Under the pieces are notes generated by a model. The model saw nothing but the letters and a program-made list of their open reading frames with translations, made no database searches and had not been told where the DNA came from. 60,644 bases of DNA from Bacteroidales bacterium (GTDB taxonomy: Bacteria > Bacteroidota > Bacteroidia > Bacteroidales > UBA932): the NCBI GenBank assembly GCA_017617715.1, contig JAFZVQ010000049.1, positions 1 through 60,644 on the forward strand, given 5' to 3'. This document shows positions 50,749-60,410 of the stretch, piece by piece (position 1 is the first letter of the stretch; every line of letters begins with the position of its first letter). A program made the translations under genes and the position numbers.

Positions 50749-50877
50749 GCCGGAGGAGAGGTTGCTCCGCAAATCCTTCGCTTCGCTCGTCCCTCCCACT
50801 GCGCTACGCTTGTGGGCCCCTCCCATTCATGTGGCCATGGGCGGCCACAGATTTGCGGTAGCAACCTCTCCTCCGGC
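50749..50877. repeat. 129-nt foldback (MITE-like) element
   Basis: Left arm 50749-50774 and right arm 50851-50877 are inverted copies (26 bases paired, one single-base bulge), starting GCCGGAGGAGAGGTTGCT. The 76-nt interior contains TGTGGCC/GGCCACA (50830-50848), which makes a second stem, and a CTTCGCTTCGCTCGTCCC stretch. It fills most of the gap between the unknown secreted protein gene and the DUF1015 promoter. There is no T-run, so it is not a plain terminator. Confidence 0.85.
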
Positions 50878-50881
50878 AACA

Positions 50882-50913
50882 TTTGTTTCTTTCGAAAAAT
50901 ATTCGTACCTTGG
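50882..50913 (+). promoter_or_regulatory. Promoter of the DUF1015-recQ-dnaG-metG segment
   Basis: TTTG (50882-50885), a 20-nt spacer, then TACCTTGG (50906-50913), a one-base variant of TAnnTTTG. It begins 4 nt after the foldback element and 21 nt before the DUF1015 ATG. Confidence 0.5.
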
Positions 50914-50934
50914 GGATATTAATCTGAATCACCT

Positions 50935-52197
50935 ATGGTACGAGTAAAACCCTTTGCAGCACTAAGACCTCCCAAGGATATCGTGACGGAAGTCGCGGCG
51001 CCCCCGTATGACGTCCTTAACTCCTTGGAAGCCAAGAAGATGGCGGGCGAGAAGTCGCTCCTCCACATAACCAAGCCCGAAATCGACTTCGACCCCATCG
51101 CCGACGAGCACTCCCAGCCGGTCTACGACAAAGCCGTCGAAAACTTCCGCCTCTGGAAAGAAAGGGGCTGGCTAAAGCGCGACCCCGCCCCCTGCTACTA
51201 CGTCTACGCCCAGACCATGGACGGCCGCACCCAGTACGGCCTCGTGCTCTGCGCGCACACCGACGACTATGCATCCGGCGTGATCAAGAAGCACGAGCTC
51301 ACCCGCAAAGACAAGGAAGACGACCGCATGATCCACGTCCGCATACAGAACGCCAACATCGAGCCCGTCTTCTTCTCCTACCGCGACAACCCCGACCTCA
51401 ACGCCATCGTAGCCGCTGCAGCCGCAAAGGCCCCTGAATACAAATTCACCGATGAAAACGGCTTCGGCCACCAGTTCTGGGTCATAGACGATCCCGCCAC
51501 AGTGGCCCGCATCACAGAAATATTCACCACCCGCGTCGATGCCTTCTACGTGGCCGACGGTCACCACCGCACCGCCGCGGCCGCCCGCGTGGGAGCAGAA
51601 AAGCGCGCGCAGAACCCGACCCACACCGGCGACGAAGAATACAACTACTTCATGGCTGTCTGCTTCCCTGAAAGCCACCTCAAGATCATAGACTACAACC
51701 GCGTGGTCAAAGACCTCAACGGCCTGGAGCCGGAGCAGTTCCTCAAGGCACTGGAGGAAGACTTCGAAGTGGAAGTGGCCACCAAGCCCCGCTGCGGCCG
51801 CCCGGCCAAGCCCTACAAGCCCGCCGCGCTCCACAACTTCTCCATGTACCTGGGCGACAAATGGTACAGCCTCACCGCAAAGCCCGGCCGCTACGACGAC
51901 GCCGACCCCATCGGCGTGCTGGACGTGACCATACTCTCCCGCCTCGTGCTGGACAAGATCCTCGGCATAAAGGACCTCCGCACCGACAAGCGCATCGACT
52001 TCGTGGGCGGCATCAGGGGCCTCGGGGAATTGTCCCGCAGAGTGGACATCGGAGAGATGAAAGTGGCCTTCGCACTTTACCCCGTGTCGATGAAGCAACT
52101 CCTCGACATAGCTGACAGCGGGCAGATAATGCCCCCCAAAACCACTTGGTTCGAACCCAAGCTCCGTTCAGGCCTCGCGATCCACACCTTAGATTGA
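50935..52197 (+). CDS. DUF1015 family protein
   Basis: The product has 420 residues. The family start is present: VKPFAALRPPKDIVTEVAAP, then PYDVLNSLEAKKMAG. Further motifs are HITKPEIDFDP, the YRDNPDLNAIVA segment and VADGHHRTAAAARVGAE, which carries two conserved His. DUF1015 proteins are conserved, cytoplasmic and uncharacterised. In many Bacteroidetes this gene is next to serine biosynthesis genes, but here it precedes recQ. The protein's role is not known. Confidence 0.92.
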   Translation: MVRVKPFAALRPPKDIVTEVAAPPYDVLNSLEAKKMAGEKSLLHITKPEIDFDPIADEHSQPVYDKAVENFRLWKERGWLKRDPAPCYYVYAQTMDGRTQYGLVLCAHTDDYASGVIKKHELTRKDKEDDRMIHVRIQNANIEPVFFSYRDNPDLNAIVAAAAAKAPEYKFTDENGFGHQFWVIDDPATVARITEIFTTRVDAFYVADGHHRTAAAARVGAEKRAQNPTHTGDEEYNYFMAVCFPESHLKIIDYNRVVKDLNGLEPEQFLKALEEDFEVEVATKPRCGRPAKPYKPAALHNFSMYLGDKWYSLTAKPGRYDDADPIGVLDVTILSRLVLDKILGIKDLRTDKRIDFVGGIRGLGELSRRVDIGEMKVAFALYPVSMKQLLDIADSGQIMPPKTTWFEPKLRSGLAIHTLD

Positions 52198-52203
52198 CGA
52201 CCG

Positions 52204-54423
52204 ATGCGCATTGACTCCGCGACCATACACAGGACACTGAAGGATTTCTTTGGCTACGACACGTTCAAGGGCGACCAGGAGCGTGTGATACGGCATCTGC
52301 TCTTCGGCGGCGACGCCTTCGTGCTCATGCCCACCGGCGGAGGCAAGTCCTTGTGCTACCAGCTCCCCGCCATCCTGATGGAAGGCACGGCAATAGTCAT
52401 CTCCCCGCTCATCGCCCTGATGAAAAACCAGGTCGACCTCCTGCGGGGTTTCGAAGCAGGCACCGGCACCGGCAGCATAGCCCACTTCCTCAATTCCTCG
52501 CTCAGCAAGATGCAGATAGAGGAAGTGCGCTCCGACCTCCTCAGCGGCAAGACGAAGATACTCTACGTCGCCCCCGAATCGCTGACCAAGGAGGAGAACG
52601 TGTCGCTGCTGCGCGAAGTGCGCATCTCGTTCTACGCCGTGGACGAAGCCCACTGCATCTCCGAATGGGGCCATGATTTCCGTCCGGAATACCGCCGCAT
52701 ACGCGCCCTCGTGGACGAAATCGGCCGCCATCCCATCATCGCCCTCACGGCCACGGCCACGCCCAAGGTGCAGAGCGACATCCTCAAGAACCTCGGCATC
52801 CAGCGCGCCGCCATCTTCAAGTCCTCCTTCAACCGCCCCAACCTCTACTACGAGGTGCGCGACAAGCAGGACGTGGAGAAGGACATGATAAAGTACATAA
52901 AGCAGAACCCGGGCAAGTCCGGCATAGTCTACTGCCTCAGCCGCAAGAAGGTGGAGGAGATAGCGCAGCTGCTCTGCATCAACGGCATCAAGGCCCGCCC
53001 CTACCACGCCGGCCTGGACGCCAAGACCCGCGCGGAGAACCAGGACGCCTTCCTCGCCGAGGAAATCAACGTGATCGTGGCCACCATAGCCTTCGGCATG
53101 GGCATCGACAAGCCCGACGTGCGCTTCGTGATCCACTACGACATCCCCAAGAGCATAGAGAGCTACTACCAGGAGACAGGCCGCGCCGGCAGGGACGGCA
53201 AGGAGGGCCGCTGCATCGACTACTACAGCTACAAGGATATCCAGAAGCTGGAGAAGTTCATGCAGGGCAAGCCTGTGGCCGAGCAGGAGATCAGCAGGCA
53301 GCTGCTGGGCGAGGTGGTGGCCTACGCCGAGTCGAACCAGTGCCGCAGGAAGCTGCTGCTCAACTATTTCGGCGAAGACTACCCGCAAGACAACTGCGGC
53401 TCATGCGACAATTGCGTGATGCCCAAGCCCCTCTTCGACGGCCGCGAGCAGATGAAACTGGTCATAGGCCTTATCGAGTCGCTTCCCGAGCATTTCAAGA
53501 TCGAACACCTGGCCAACATCCTGATAGGCAACGCCACGGCCATGGTGAAGTCCTACAAGCACGACACCATCCCCTACTTCGGCAAAGGCGCCGACCACAG
53601 CGACAAGTTCTGGTGCACCGTGATCCATCAGGGCCTCATCCTGCACCTGCTGGAGAAGGAAATCGAGACCTACGGACTCATCGACGTGACCGACAAGGGC
53701 CGCAAGTTCCTCAAATCCCCCTATGAGCTGAAGATGGTCGAGGACCGCGTGTTCACCGGCGGCGACGCCGACGACGAGGAAGACGAAGAGACCCAGGCGG
53801 CCAACGCGGCAATGCGCGGAGGCGGCGCCGGCGACCCGGTGCTCCTCTCCATGCTTAAAGACCTGCGCCGCGACGTGGCCTGCAAGCTCAAGCTCCAGCC
53901 CTGGATCATATTCGGCGACCCCGCCCTCGACGACATGTCCATACTCTACCCCATCACCCTGGAAGAGCTGAAGAACTGCCAGGGCGTGGGCGAAGGCAAG
54001 GCCCGCAAGTTCGGCGCCGAGTTCGTGGACCTTATACGCAAGTATGTGGAAGAGAACGACATAGCCCGTCCGGACGACTTCATCGTGAAGTCCGCCCCGG
54101 GCAAGTCGGCCAACAAGATCTTCATCATCCAGAGCATAGACAAATGCATGTCGCTCGAAGACATAGCCGCGGCAAAGGGGCTCGACATGGACGAACTGAT
54201 GACCGAAATAGAGGCCATCGTGTCCACCGGCACCTCCCTCAACCTGGACTACTACATCGAAGAGAACCTGGATGAAGACATAGTGGACGAAATCTACGAG
54301 TATTTCAGGGACGAAGCCGAGTCCGACTCCGTCCAGGACGCCATAGCCGCCCTCGGGAGCGACTACGACGAAATGGAAATACGCCTTGTCCGCATCAAAT
54401 TCCTATGTGAGATAGCATCGTGA
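52204..54423 (+). CDS. recQ: ATP-dependent DNA helicase RecQ
   Basis: The product has 739 residues. Superfamily 2 motifs are Walker A MPTGGGKSLCYQLPA (42-56), DEAHCISEWGHDFRPEY, TATATPKV and QETGRAGRDG. The RecQ C-terminal zinc region contains CRRKLLLNYFGED and CGSCDNC. Winged-helix and HRDC-like domains follow (about 500-720). RecQ unwinds recombination and replication intermediates. The tail is longer than E. coli RecQ, with an acidic stretch (DADDEEDEETQAANAA) near residue 525. Its stop overlaps the dnaG start. Confidence 0.95.
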   Translation: MRIDSATIHRTLKDFFGYDTFKGDQERVIRHLLFGGDAFVLMPTGGGKSLCYQLPAILMEGTAIVISPLIALMKNQVDLLRGFEAGTGTGSIAHFLNSSLSKMQIEEVRSDLLSGKTKILYVAPESLTKEENVSLLREVRISFYAVDEAHCISEWGHDFRPEYRRIRALVDEIGRHPIIALTATATPKVQSDILKNLGIQRAAIFKSSFNRPNLYYEVRDKQDVEKDMIKYIKQNPGKSGIVYCLSRKKVEEIAQLLCINGIKARPYHAGLDAKTRAENQDAFLAEEINVIVATIAFGMGIDKPDVRFVIHYDIPKSIESYYQETGRAGRDGKEGRCIDYYSYKDIQKLEKFMQGKPVAEQEISRQLLGEVVAYAESNQCRRKLLLNYFGEDYPQDNCGSCDNCVMPKPLFDGREQMKLVIGLIESLPEHFKIEHLANILIGNATAMVKSYKHDTIPYFGKGADHSDKFWCTVIHQGLILHLLEKEIETYGLIDVTDKGRKFLKSPYELKMVEDRVFTGGDADDEEDEETQAANAAMRGGGAGDPVLLSMLKDLRRDVACKLKLQPWIIFGDPALDDMSILYPITLEELKNCQGVGEGKARKFGAEFVDLIRKYVEENDIARPDDFIVKSAPGKSANKIFIIQSIDKCMSLEDIAAAKGLDMDELMTEIEAIVSTGTSLNLDYYIEENLDEDIVDEIYEYFRDEAESDSVQDAIAALGSDYDEMEIRLVRIKFLCEIAS

Positions 54424-56447
54424 TACCCCAGGAGACAGTGAATCTCATCCTCGACACGGCCAGGATAGAAGACGTGGTGGGGGATTTCGTGACGCTCAAG
54501 CGCCGCGGGGCCAACTATGTGGCCTGCTGTCCCTTCCACAACGAGAAGACGCCCTCTTTCTACGTGTCTCCCGCCAAGGGTATCTACAAATGCTTCGGCT
54601 GCGGCAAGTCCGGCTCTGCCGTAGGTTTCGTGATGGAGCATGAGCACAGCAGCTACGTGGAAGCCCTTCGCTACCTTGCCTCAAAGTACCACATCGAAAT
54701 AGTGGAGGAAGAGGAGAGCGCCGAGGAGATTGCCAAAAGGCAGCGCCGCGAGAGCCTCCTGCTGGTCTCCGAGTTCGCCCAGAAATTCTACGCCTCCCAG
54801 CTTGAGACGCCCGAGGGGCGCGCCGTGGGCCTCCAGTATTTCCATCGCAGGGGTCTTGAAGACGCCACGATAGCCCGTTTCGGGCTCGGCTGGGCGCCGT
54901 CCGGCAAGACGGCCCTCATCGACGCCGCCCTCGCCGCCGGCTACAAGATGGAGTACATCGAAGCCGCAGGCCTCGCCGTGAAGCGTGAAGACGGTTCCTA
55001 CGCCGACAAGTTCCGCGAGCGGGTGATGTTCCCCATCCACTCCGTCAGCGGCCGCGTGCTGGCCTTCAGCGGCAGGACGCTCCACGCCGACAACCCGGCC
55101 AAATACGTGAACTCGCCGGAGACGGAAATTTACGTGAAGAGCCGCAACCTGCTCGGCATCTGGTTCGCCAAGGCTGAGATTTCCCGCACCGGCAAATGCA
55201 TACTGGTGGAAGGCAACGTGGACATGGTCACGCTCCACCAGCTCGGCATCACCAACGTGGTGGCCTCCTGCGGCACTTCCCTGACCGTGGAACAGATACG
55301 CCTCATCCACAAGTTCACCGACAACGCCACCATAATGTACGACGGCGACAGTGCCGGCATCCACGCCGCCCTGCGCGGCATCAGCCTCTTCCTCGCGGAG
55401 GGGCTGAACGTGAAAGTGGTGCTGCTGCCCGACGGCGAAGACCCCGATTCCTACGCCCGCAAGCACACCCTCGAGGAGATGCAGCGTTTCATAGCCGAGG
55501 GCGAGCGGGACTTCATCGAATTCAAGGCAGACCTGCTGATTGCGGACGCCGGAAACGACCCGCTGAAGCGAGCCGAACTGATCAACGACATCGCCGACAC
55601 CATAGCCGAGATACCCGATCCCGTGAAGCGCTCCGTCTACGTGGACACCGTCGCCGCCCGCTTCGGCATCGAGTCCTCCATACTCTTCCAGCGCATAGCC
55701 GCCGACCGCCGCAAGAAGCAGGAGGAGGCGCTCAGGGAGAGGAGCCGCGGGAGGATTCCCGGTCAGGCCGGTGGCGGAGGGATTCCCGGTCAGGCCGGGA
55801 ATGACGATGGAAGGGCCGGGAATGACGATTCCGTCATGCCCGACCTGATCGGGCATCTCCCGGCAGAGGGGTACGAAGAAAACCGTGTCCTCGCCCCGGC
55901 GGAGCGCGACCTTCTCTTCTTCCTGCTGTCCTACGGCTGCGAGCCCCTCGATTTCGAGAGCGACTCCCCCTACTACTCCGGCAGCGAAGAAGACAAGCAG
56001 ACCGTGGCGGACTTCATCCGCGAGGCCCTCGAAGCCGACGACTGCTCCTTTGCCAACAGCGCCTACAGGGCCCTGTACGACGCCTACATGCGTCTCTACG
56101 ACGAAGGGCACACCCAGGAAGCGATACTGAAAGCGCTTCTCGACGGGGAGGACCGCACCGTGGCCGGACTCGCAGCCCGCTTCTCCACTGAAAAATACCA
56201 GCTCACGGTCGGCGCCTTCGAGGCCGCGCTGACCACCACATCATATTTCCTCGTCACCGGCGTGCCCAAGGCCATACTGGTCTATGCCGAACGCCGCGTC
56301 CAGGACCGCCTCGACACCCTCCGGCGCTCCCTGCGGGATGCGTCCCCGGAAGCGCAGCTCGCTGCCATGCAGGAAATAGTGCGCCTGCAGGCGGCCCAGC
56401 GCAAGATCAACCAAAGAATAGGAAGAGAAAAAGCAGAAAAACAATGA
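54420..56447 (+). CDS. dnaG: DNA primase DnaG with an in-frame palindromic repeat insert
   Basis: The product has 675 residues starting at a GTG (54420) that overlaps the recQ TGA. The zinc domain is [16 protein letters not shown] and KCFGCGKSG. The TOPRIM domain has [12 protein letters not shown] and IMYDGDSAG. It makes RNA primers at replication forks. At about residues 445-482, between the catalytic core and the C-terminal helicase-interacting domain, the frame carries a foreign-looking stretch ([20 protein letters not shown], then [20 protein letters not shown]). At DNA level it is made of palindromic repeat units; see the repeat entry at 55751-55862. The frame is intact. The stop overlaps metG by four bases. 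Confidence 0.95.
   Translation: MIPQETVNLILDTARIEDVVGDFVTLKRRGANYVACCPFHNEKTPSFYVSPAKGIYKCFGCGKSGSAVGFVMEHEHSSYVEALRYLASKYHIEIVEEEESAEEIAKRQRRESLLLVSEFAQKFYASQLETPEGRAVGLQYFHRRGLEDATIARFGLGWAPSGKTALIDAALAAGYKMEYIEAAGLAVKREDGSYADKFRERVMFPIHSVSGRVLAFSGRTLHADNPAKYVNSPETEIYVKSRNLLGIWFAKAEISRTGKCILVEGNVDMVTLHQLGITNVVASCGTSLTVEQIRLIHKFTDNATIMYDGDSAGIHAALRGISLFLAEGLNVKVVLLPDGEDPDSYARKHTLEEMQRFIAEGERDFIEFKADLLIADAGNDPLKRAELINDIADTIAEIPDPVKRSVYVDTVAARFGIESSILFQRIAADRRKKQEEALRERSRGRIPGQAGGGGIPGQAGNDDGRAGNDDSVMPDLIGHLPAEGYEENRVLAPAERDLLFFLLSYGCEPLDFESDSPYYSGSEEDKQTVADFIREALEADDCSFANSAYRALYDAYMRLYDEGHTQEAILKALLDGEDRTVAGLAARFSTEKYQLTVGAFEAALTTTSYFLVTGVPKAILVYAERRVQDRLDTLRRSLRDASPEAQLAAMQEIVRLQAAQRKINQRIGREKAEKQ
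55751..55862 (+). repeat. Block of palindromic repeats inserted in frame in dnaG
   Basis: Two GATTCCCGGTCAGGCCGG units occur (55754-55771 and 55781-55798). The second extends into a TTCCCGG-TCAGG-CCGGGAA hairpin and GAATGACGAT. A second CCGGGAATGACGATTCC unit follows. Last is ATGCCCGA-CCTGA-TCGGGCAT (55837-55857). Such units are dispersed intergenic repeats in many bacteria (recalled, not searched). Here they are translated. Confidence 0.85.
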
Positions 56448-58615
56448 ACGGAAAACGAACACTCGTAACCTGTGCCCTGCCGTATGCCAACGGCCCCGTG
56501 CACATCGGTCACCTCGCGGGCGTGTATGTGCCCGCCGACATATATGTCCGCTACCTGCGCATGCGCGGTCGCGACGTGCTCTACGTCTGCGGCTCCGACG
56601 AGCACGGCGTGCCCATCACCATCAAGGCGCGCGAGCAGGGCTGCACGCCCCAGGACATAGTGGACCGCTACCATCAGGTCATCAAGGATTCCTTCACCGG
56701 CCTGGGCATCAATTTCGACATCTACGGCCGCACATCTTCAGCCGTCCATGCAGAGGGCGCTTCGGAATTCTTCCGCAAGATGTACGACGAGGGCAAGTTC
56801 GTCACCCGCGAGAGCGAGCAGTACTACGACCCCGAAGCCGGCGTGTTCCTTGCCGACCGCTACATAGTGGGCACCTGCCCGAAGTGCGGCAATGAAGGCG
56901 CCTACGGCGACCAGTGCGAGAAATGCGGCAGCACCCTCAGCCCCGAGGAGCTCCTGAATCCCCATTCCAAGCTCAGCGGCGCCACGCCCGTGAAGAAGAA
57001 GACCACCCACTGGTACCTGCCGCTGCAGGACTATGAGCAGTGGCTCCGGGAATGGATACTGGAGGGCCACAAGGAGTGGCGCACCAACGTCTACGGCCAG
57101 GTGAAGAGCTGGCTGGACGGCGGCCTGCAGCCCCGCGCCGTCACGCGCGACCTCGACTGGGGCGTGCCCGTGCCCGTGGAAGGCGCCGAAGGCAAGGTGC
57201 TCTACGTGTGGTTCGACGCCCCGATAGGCTATATTTCCAACACCCGCGAACTCCTGCCGCAGAGCTGGGAGAAATGGTGGAAGTCGGAAGACACCCGCCT
57301 GGTCCACTTCATCGGCAAGGACAACATTGTGTTCCACTGCATCGTGTTCCCTTCGATGCTGAAAGCCTACGGCGACGGCTACGTCCTGCCGGACAACGTG
57401 CCCGCCAACGAATTCCTCAACCTCGAAGGCGACAAGATATCCACCTCCCGCGGCTGGGCTGTCTGGGCCCACGAATACCTTGAGCAGTTCCCCGGTAAGG
57501 AGGACGTGATACGCTACACCCTCACCGCCAACGCCCCAGAGACCAAAGACAACGACTTCAGCTGGAAAGACTTCCAGGCCCGCAACAATTCGGAGCTGGT
57601 GGCCATCTTCGGCAACTTCGTCAACCGCGCCGTCGTGCTCACGCACAAATACTTCGGCGGCAAGGTGCCCGCATGCGGCGACCTGCAGGACGTCGACAAG
57701 GAAGTGCTGGCCGAGATTCCGGCGCTGAAGGCATCCATGGAAAAGGATCTTGAGGGCTTCCGCTTCCGCGACGCGCTCAAGGACGCCATGGGCATAGCGC
57801 GCGCCGGCAACAAATACATCTCCGACACCGAGCCCTGGAAGGTGGCCAAGACCGACATGGACCGCACCGGCACCATCCTGAACATATCCCTTCAGATCTG
57901 CGCCGACCTCGCCATAGCCTTCGAACCTTTCACTCCCTTCGCAGCGGAGCGCCTCCGCAATATGCTGGGCGTGAGCCTCGCGGCCGGTTTCGACCACCGC
58001 AAGGGCGAACAGGAGACCGTGAACACCTACCGCGAGGGCGAGGGCAAGGCCCTCCACACCCTGCCGCAGGGCGCCCAGGCCCCTTCTGCCGGCATAGTGC
58101 TCGACTGGGAGCTGCTCGGCAGGCCGCAGATCCTGCCCGCAGGCCATCGCGTCGGCGAGCCGGAGCTGCTCTTCGCCAAGATTGAAGACGCGCAGATAGA
58201 CGCGCAGATAGCCCGTCTCGAGGCCATACGCGCCGAGCGCGAGGCCCGCGAAAAAGCCGAGGCTGCCAAGAAAGTGGCCCCGCAGAAGGACGAATGCAGC
58301 TTCGAGGACTTCGAGAAGATGGATATACGCACCGCCACGGTGCTCGAGGCCGAGCGCGTGCCCAAGACCGACAAGCTGCTGAAGCTCTCCATCGACACCG
58401 GCATCGACCGCCGCACCATAGTGTCCGGCATAGCCGAATACTACTCCCCGGAGGACATGGTGGGCAAGCAGATATGCATCCTCGCCAACCTTAAGCCCCG
58501 CATGATAAGGGGTATTGAGAGCCGCGGAATGATACTGATGGCCAAGCAGGGCGACGGCAAGATGCGCTTCGTCACTCCCGCCGAGGTTCTGGCCAACGGT
58601 TCCCAGATAGGCTGA
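56444..58615 (+). CDS. metG: Methionyl-tRNA synthetase
   Basis: The product has 723 residues. The class I signature HIGH is at 20-23 ([16 protein letters not shown]). The zinc-knuckle cysteines are in [18 protein letters not shown]. The KMSKS-type motif is KISTS at 331-335. A C-terminal tRNA-binding (Trbp111-type) domain starts near 620 ([20 protein letters not shown]). The enzyme charges tRNA-Met for initiation and elongation. It overlaps dnaG by four bases and lies one base before the second phosphatase gene, so primase and synthetase expression are linked. Confidence 0.97.
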   Translation: MNGKRTLVTCALPYANGPVHIGHLAGVYVPADIYVRYLRMRGRDVLYVCGSDEHGVPITIKAREQGCTPQDIVDRYHQVIKDSFTGLGINFDIYGRTSSAVHAEGASEFFRKMYDEGKFVTRESEQYYDPEAGVFLADRYIVGTCPKCGNEGAYGDQCEKCGSTLSPEELLNPHSKLSGATPVKKKTTHWYLPLQDYEQWLREWILEGHKEWRTNVYGQVKSWLDGGLQPRAVTRDLDWGVPVPVEGAEGKVLYVWFDAPIGYISNTRELLPQSWEKWWKSEDTRLVHFIGKDNIVFHCIVFPSMLKAYGDGYVLPDNVPANEFLNLEGDKISTSRGWAVWAHEYLEQFPGKEDVIRYTLTANAPETKDNDFSWKDFQARNNSELVAIFGNFVNRAVVLTHKYFGGKVPACGDLQDVDKEVLAEIPALKASMEKDLEGFRFRDALKDAMGIARAGNKYISDTEPWKVAKTDMDRTGTILNISLQICADLAIAFEPFTPFAAERLRNMLGVSLAAGFDHRKGEQETVNTYREGEGKALHTLPQGAQAPSAGIVLDWELLGRPQILPAGHRVGEPELLFAKIEDAQIDAQIARLEAIRAEREAREKAEAAKKVAPQKDECSFEDFEKMDIRTATVLEAERVPKTDKLLKLSIDTGIDRRTIVSGIAEYYSPEDMVGKQICILANLKPRMIRGIESRGMILMAKQGDGKMRFVTPAEVLANGSQIG

Positions 58616-58616
58616 T

Positions 58617-59846
58617 ATGAAGAGGCTTCTCTTTGTATTTGCCGCCCTGCTGTGCGGAGCATTGTATGCCGGCGCTCAGGATGCGTTCGACGAATGGGGC
58701 GGGCTCTACCATCCCTACGCTGCGGCCAAGGGGCCTTCAGTCAAAGCGCCCCGCGGATATAAACCGTTCTATATCAGCCACATCGGGCGGCACGGCAGCC
58801 GCTATCCGGTGAGCCCGGACTATGTGGGTAACGGCTTGAAGCCTTTGCAGAAGGCCGACAGCCTTGGCATCCTTACCCCGGACGGCAAGCGCCTAATGCA
58901 GGCATTCGCGAAGCTGGACAGCGTCTCGCAGGGCGTGTACGGCCTGATCTGCGGGCTCGGCGCCAGGGAGCAGCAGGACATCGCCAGGCGCATGGCGGCG
59001 GCGTATCCGCGCGTGTTCCGGCAGAAAGGCCGGGACAGCGTGGCCTGCTTCTCCACGCATAAGCAACGGGCCATCCTGTCCATGACCAATTTCGCCGCTG
59101 CGCTGGCCTCTTCGGCCCCTTCGGTGCACATCAGCTTCGAGGCGGGAGAGAAATACTACGACATCCTCTGCCGGGAAGACAAGGCCGCCCCGGGCCTCAA
59201 GGCCGGCAGCCGCAAGGCCAGCAAGGCAATGGCGGAGCAGTTCGACTACGCCGGATTCCTGTCGCGACTCTTCACCGACCCGGCCCTGGCCCGCCAGACC
59301 TGCTTCAAGAACGACCGGCTTATGGCCGAGACCTGCGTGACCAACGGCACCGTTGCGGCCTACCTCGGCATCCCGGAGCTTGTGCAGTTCCTGACGCCGG
59401 AAGAGTTCGAGACTGCCTCGAAGATCTACACGGCCAAACAGTTCATGCAGCATTGCGGCAGCGCCGAGCAGGGCGACTGGCGCATGCATATCATGGATCC
59501 GCTGGTGCTGGATTTCGTGGAGAGGGCCGATGCGGCCGTGGCCGGCAACCGCCTTGCAGCCGACCTGCGGTTCAGCCACGATGTCGGCCTGATGCCGTTC
59601 TTCTCACTGATTGGCCTGCAGGGCTACGAGAAGCGACTCCCATTCGAAGAAGTATGCGACCACTGGAACGCCACCTACATGATGCCCATGGCCACCAACC
59701 TACAGCTGGTCTTCTACCGGGGCCGCAAGGACGACATCCTCGTCCGCGTGGTCTTCAACGAAGCCGACTCCTCCATCCCAGCCCTCGGCCCCGGCCCCTT
59801 CTACCCCTGGCCCGAGCTCCGCTCCTACCTGCTGAAGCAGCTCTAA
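58617..59846 (+). CDS. Secreted histidine acid phosphatase, second
   Basis: The product has 409 residues. A signal peptide (KRLLFVFAALLCGALYAGA) precedes SHIGRHGSRYP (His59; Arg58 and Arg62) and the acid/base pair SHDVGLM (His321-Asp322). It is similar in plan to the protein at 23450-24799, including FYISHxGRHG and the final LVFYRGRKDDILVRVVFNEA resembling FVFYKNRRGDILVRLLYNER. The two are paralogs with perhaps different phosphate-ester substrates. The gene starts one base after metG. Its stop directly abuts the convergent pRiA4b-like gene with no gap. Confidence 0.9.
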   Translation: MKRLLFVFAALLCGALYAGAQDAFDEWGGLYHPYAAAKGPSVKAPRGYKPFYISHIGRHGSRYPVSPDYVGNGLKPLQKADSLGILTPDGKRLMQAFAKLDSVSQGVYGLICGLGAREQQDIARRMAAAYPRVFRQKGRDSVACFSTHKQRAILSMTNFAAALASSAPSVHISFEAGEKYYDILCREDKAAPGLKAGSRKASKAMAEQFDYAGFLSRLFTDPALARQTCFKNDRLMAETCVTNGTVAAYLGIPELVQFLTPEEFETASKIYTAKQFMQHCGSAEQGDWRMHIMDPLVLDFVERADAAVAGNRLAADLRFSHDVGLMPFFSLIGLQGYEKRLPFEEVCDHWNATYMMPMATNLQLVFYRGRKDDILVRVVFNEADSSIPALGPGPFYPWPELRSYLLKQL

Positions 59847-60350
59847 CTACTCCTTTTCATCGTAGATGATTTCTTCCTCCTCCTTGTCGTCGTCGGAATC
59901 GGACAGCCCCAGACCGGGGATCTTGCGCTGCTGCTGGGGAAGGTCCTCGAAAGCCACGTAGCCGTTCTCGAACTCCAGGGGGACAGGGCCCTTGGTGTCG
60001 ACGATGGTAGGAGAGGAAATGGAACCTGGCTCCTCGGCTTCGAGGGTGATATTCACGCTTTTACGCGCAGCGATGTCGTAGAAATAGACAAACTTCACTA
60101 TTCCGGCCCCGACGGTCTTCTCGATGGAGACCGCATCCACGGTGCCGGAACCAAGGTCCTGGAGAGCGTAGCGCGCAACCACACCGCCCTCGGCATCAAA
60201 TGCCTTGAAGAGGATGGGCTGGTCAACGGTGAATTCCAGGTCTGCACGGAGACGCTTGTGGAAAGTATATAGAGAATGGGAGCCGTCGACTTTATATACG
60301 CGATAGAAACCTTTTATCCCTTCCAGGGTAACCTTGTAAGTGTACACCAT
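59847..60350 (-). CDS. Plasmid pRiA4b ORF-3-like protein
   Basis: The product has 167 residues. The start VYTYKVTLEGIKGFYRVYKV and the following SHSLYTFHKRL and FKAFDAEGG blocks match the pRiA4b ORF-3 family, which was named from a plasmid-borne gene and also occurs in IS1096-like elements. The C-terminus is strongly acidic (SDSDDDKEEEEIIYDEKE). No transposase is nearby, and many Bacteroidota chromosomes carry such genes, so transfer is possible but unproven. The gene is convergent with the phosphatase gene with zero spacing. Function unknown. Confidence 0.75.
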   Translation of the reverse strand: MVYTYKVTLEGIKGFYRVYKVDGSHSLYTFHKRLRADLEFTVDQPILFKAFDAEGGVVARYALQDLGSGTVDAVSIEKTVGAGIVKFVYFYDIAARKSVNITLEAEEPGSISSPTIVDTKGPVPLEFENGYVAFEDLPQQQRKIPGLGLSDSDDDKEEEEIIYDEKE

Positions 60351-60410
60351 AATAGTCTTTTCATTTATCCAAATGCGAATTTAAGAATAAATCACTAATT
60401 TTGGAGCGCA
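60351..60410. promoter_or_regulatory. Divergent promoter region of the pRiA4b-like and YigZ-like genes
   Basis: A TAATTTTG box lies at 60396-60403 on the plus strand, 7 nt before the YigZ-like ATG. A TAAATTCG box lies at 60376-60383 on the minus strand, before the pRiA4b-like gene. No clear -33 TTG was found for either, so they are tentative. Confidence 0.35.
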
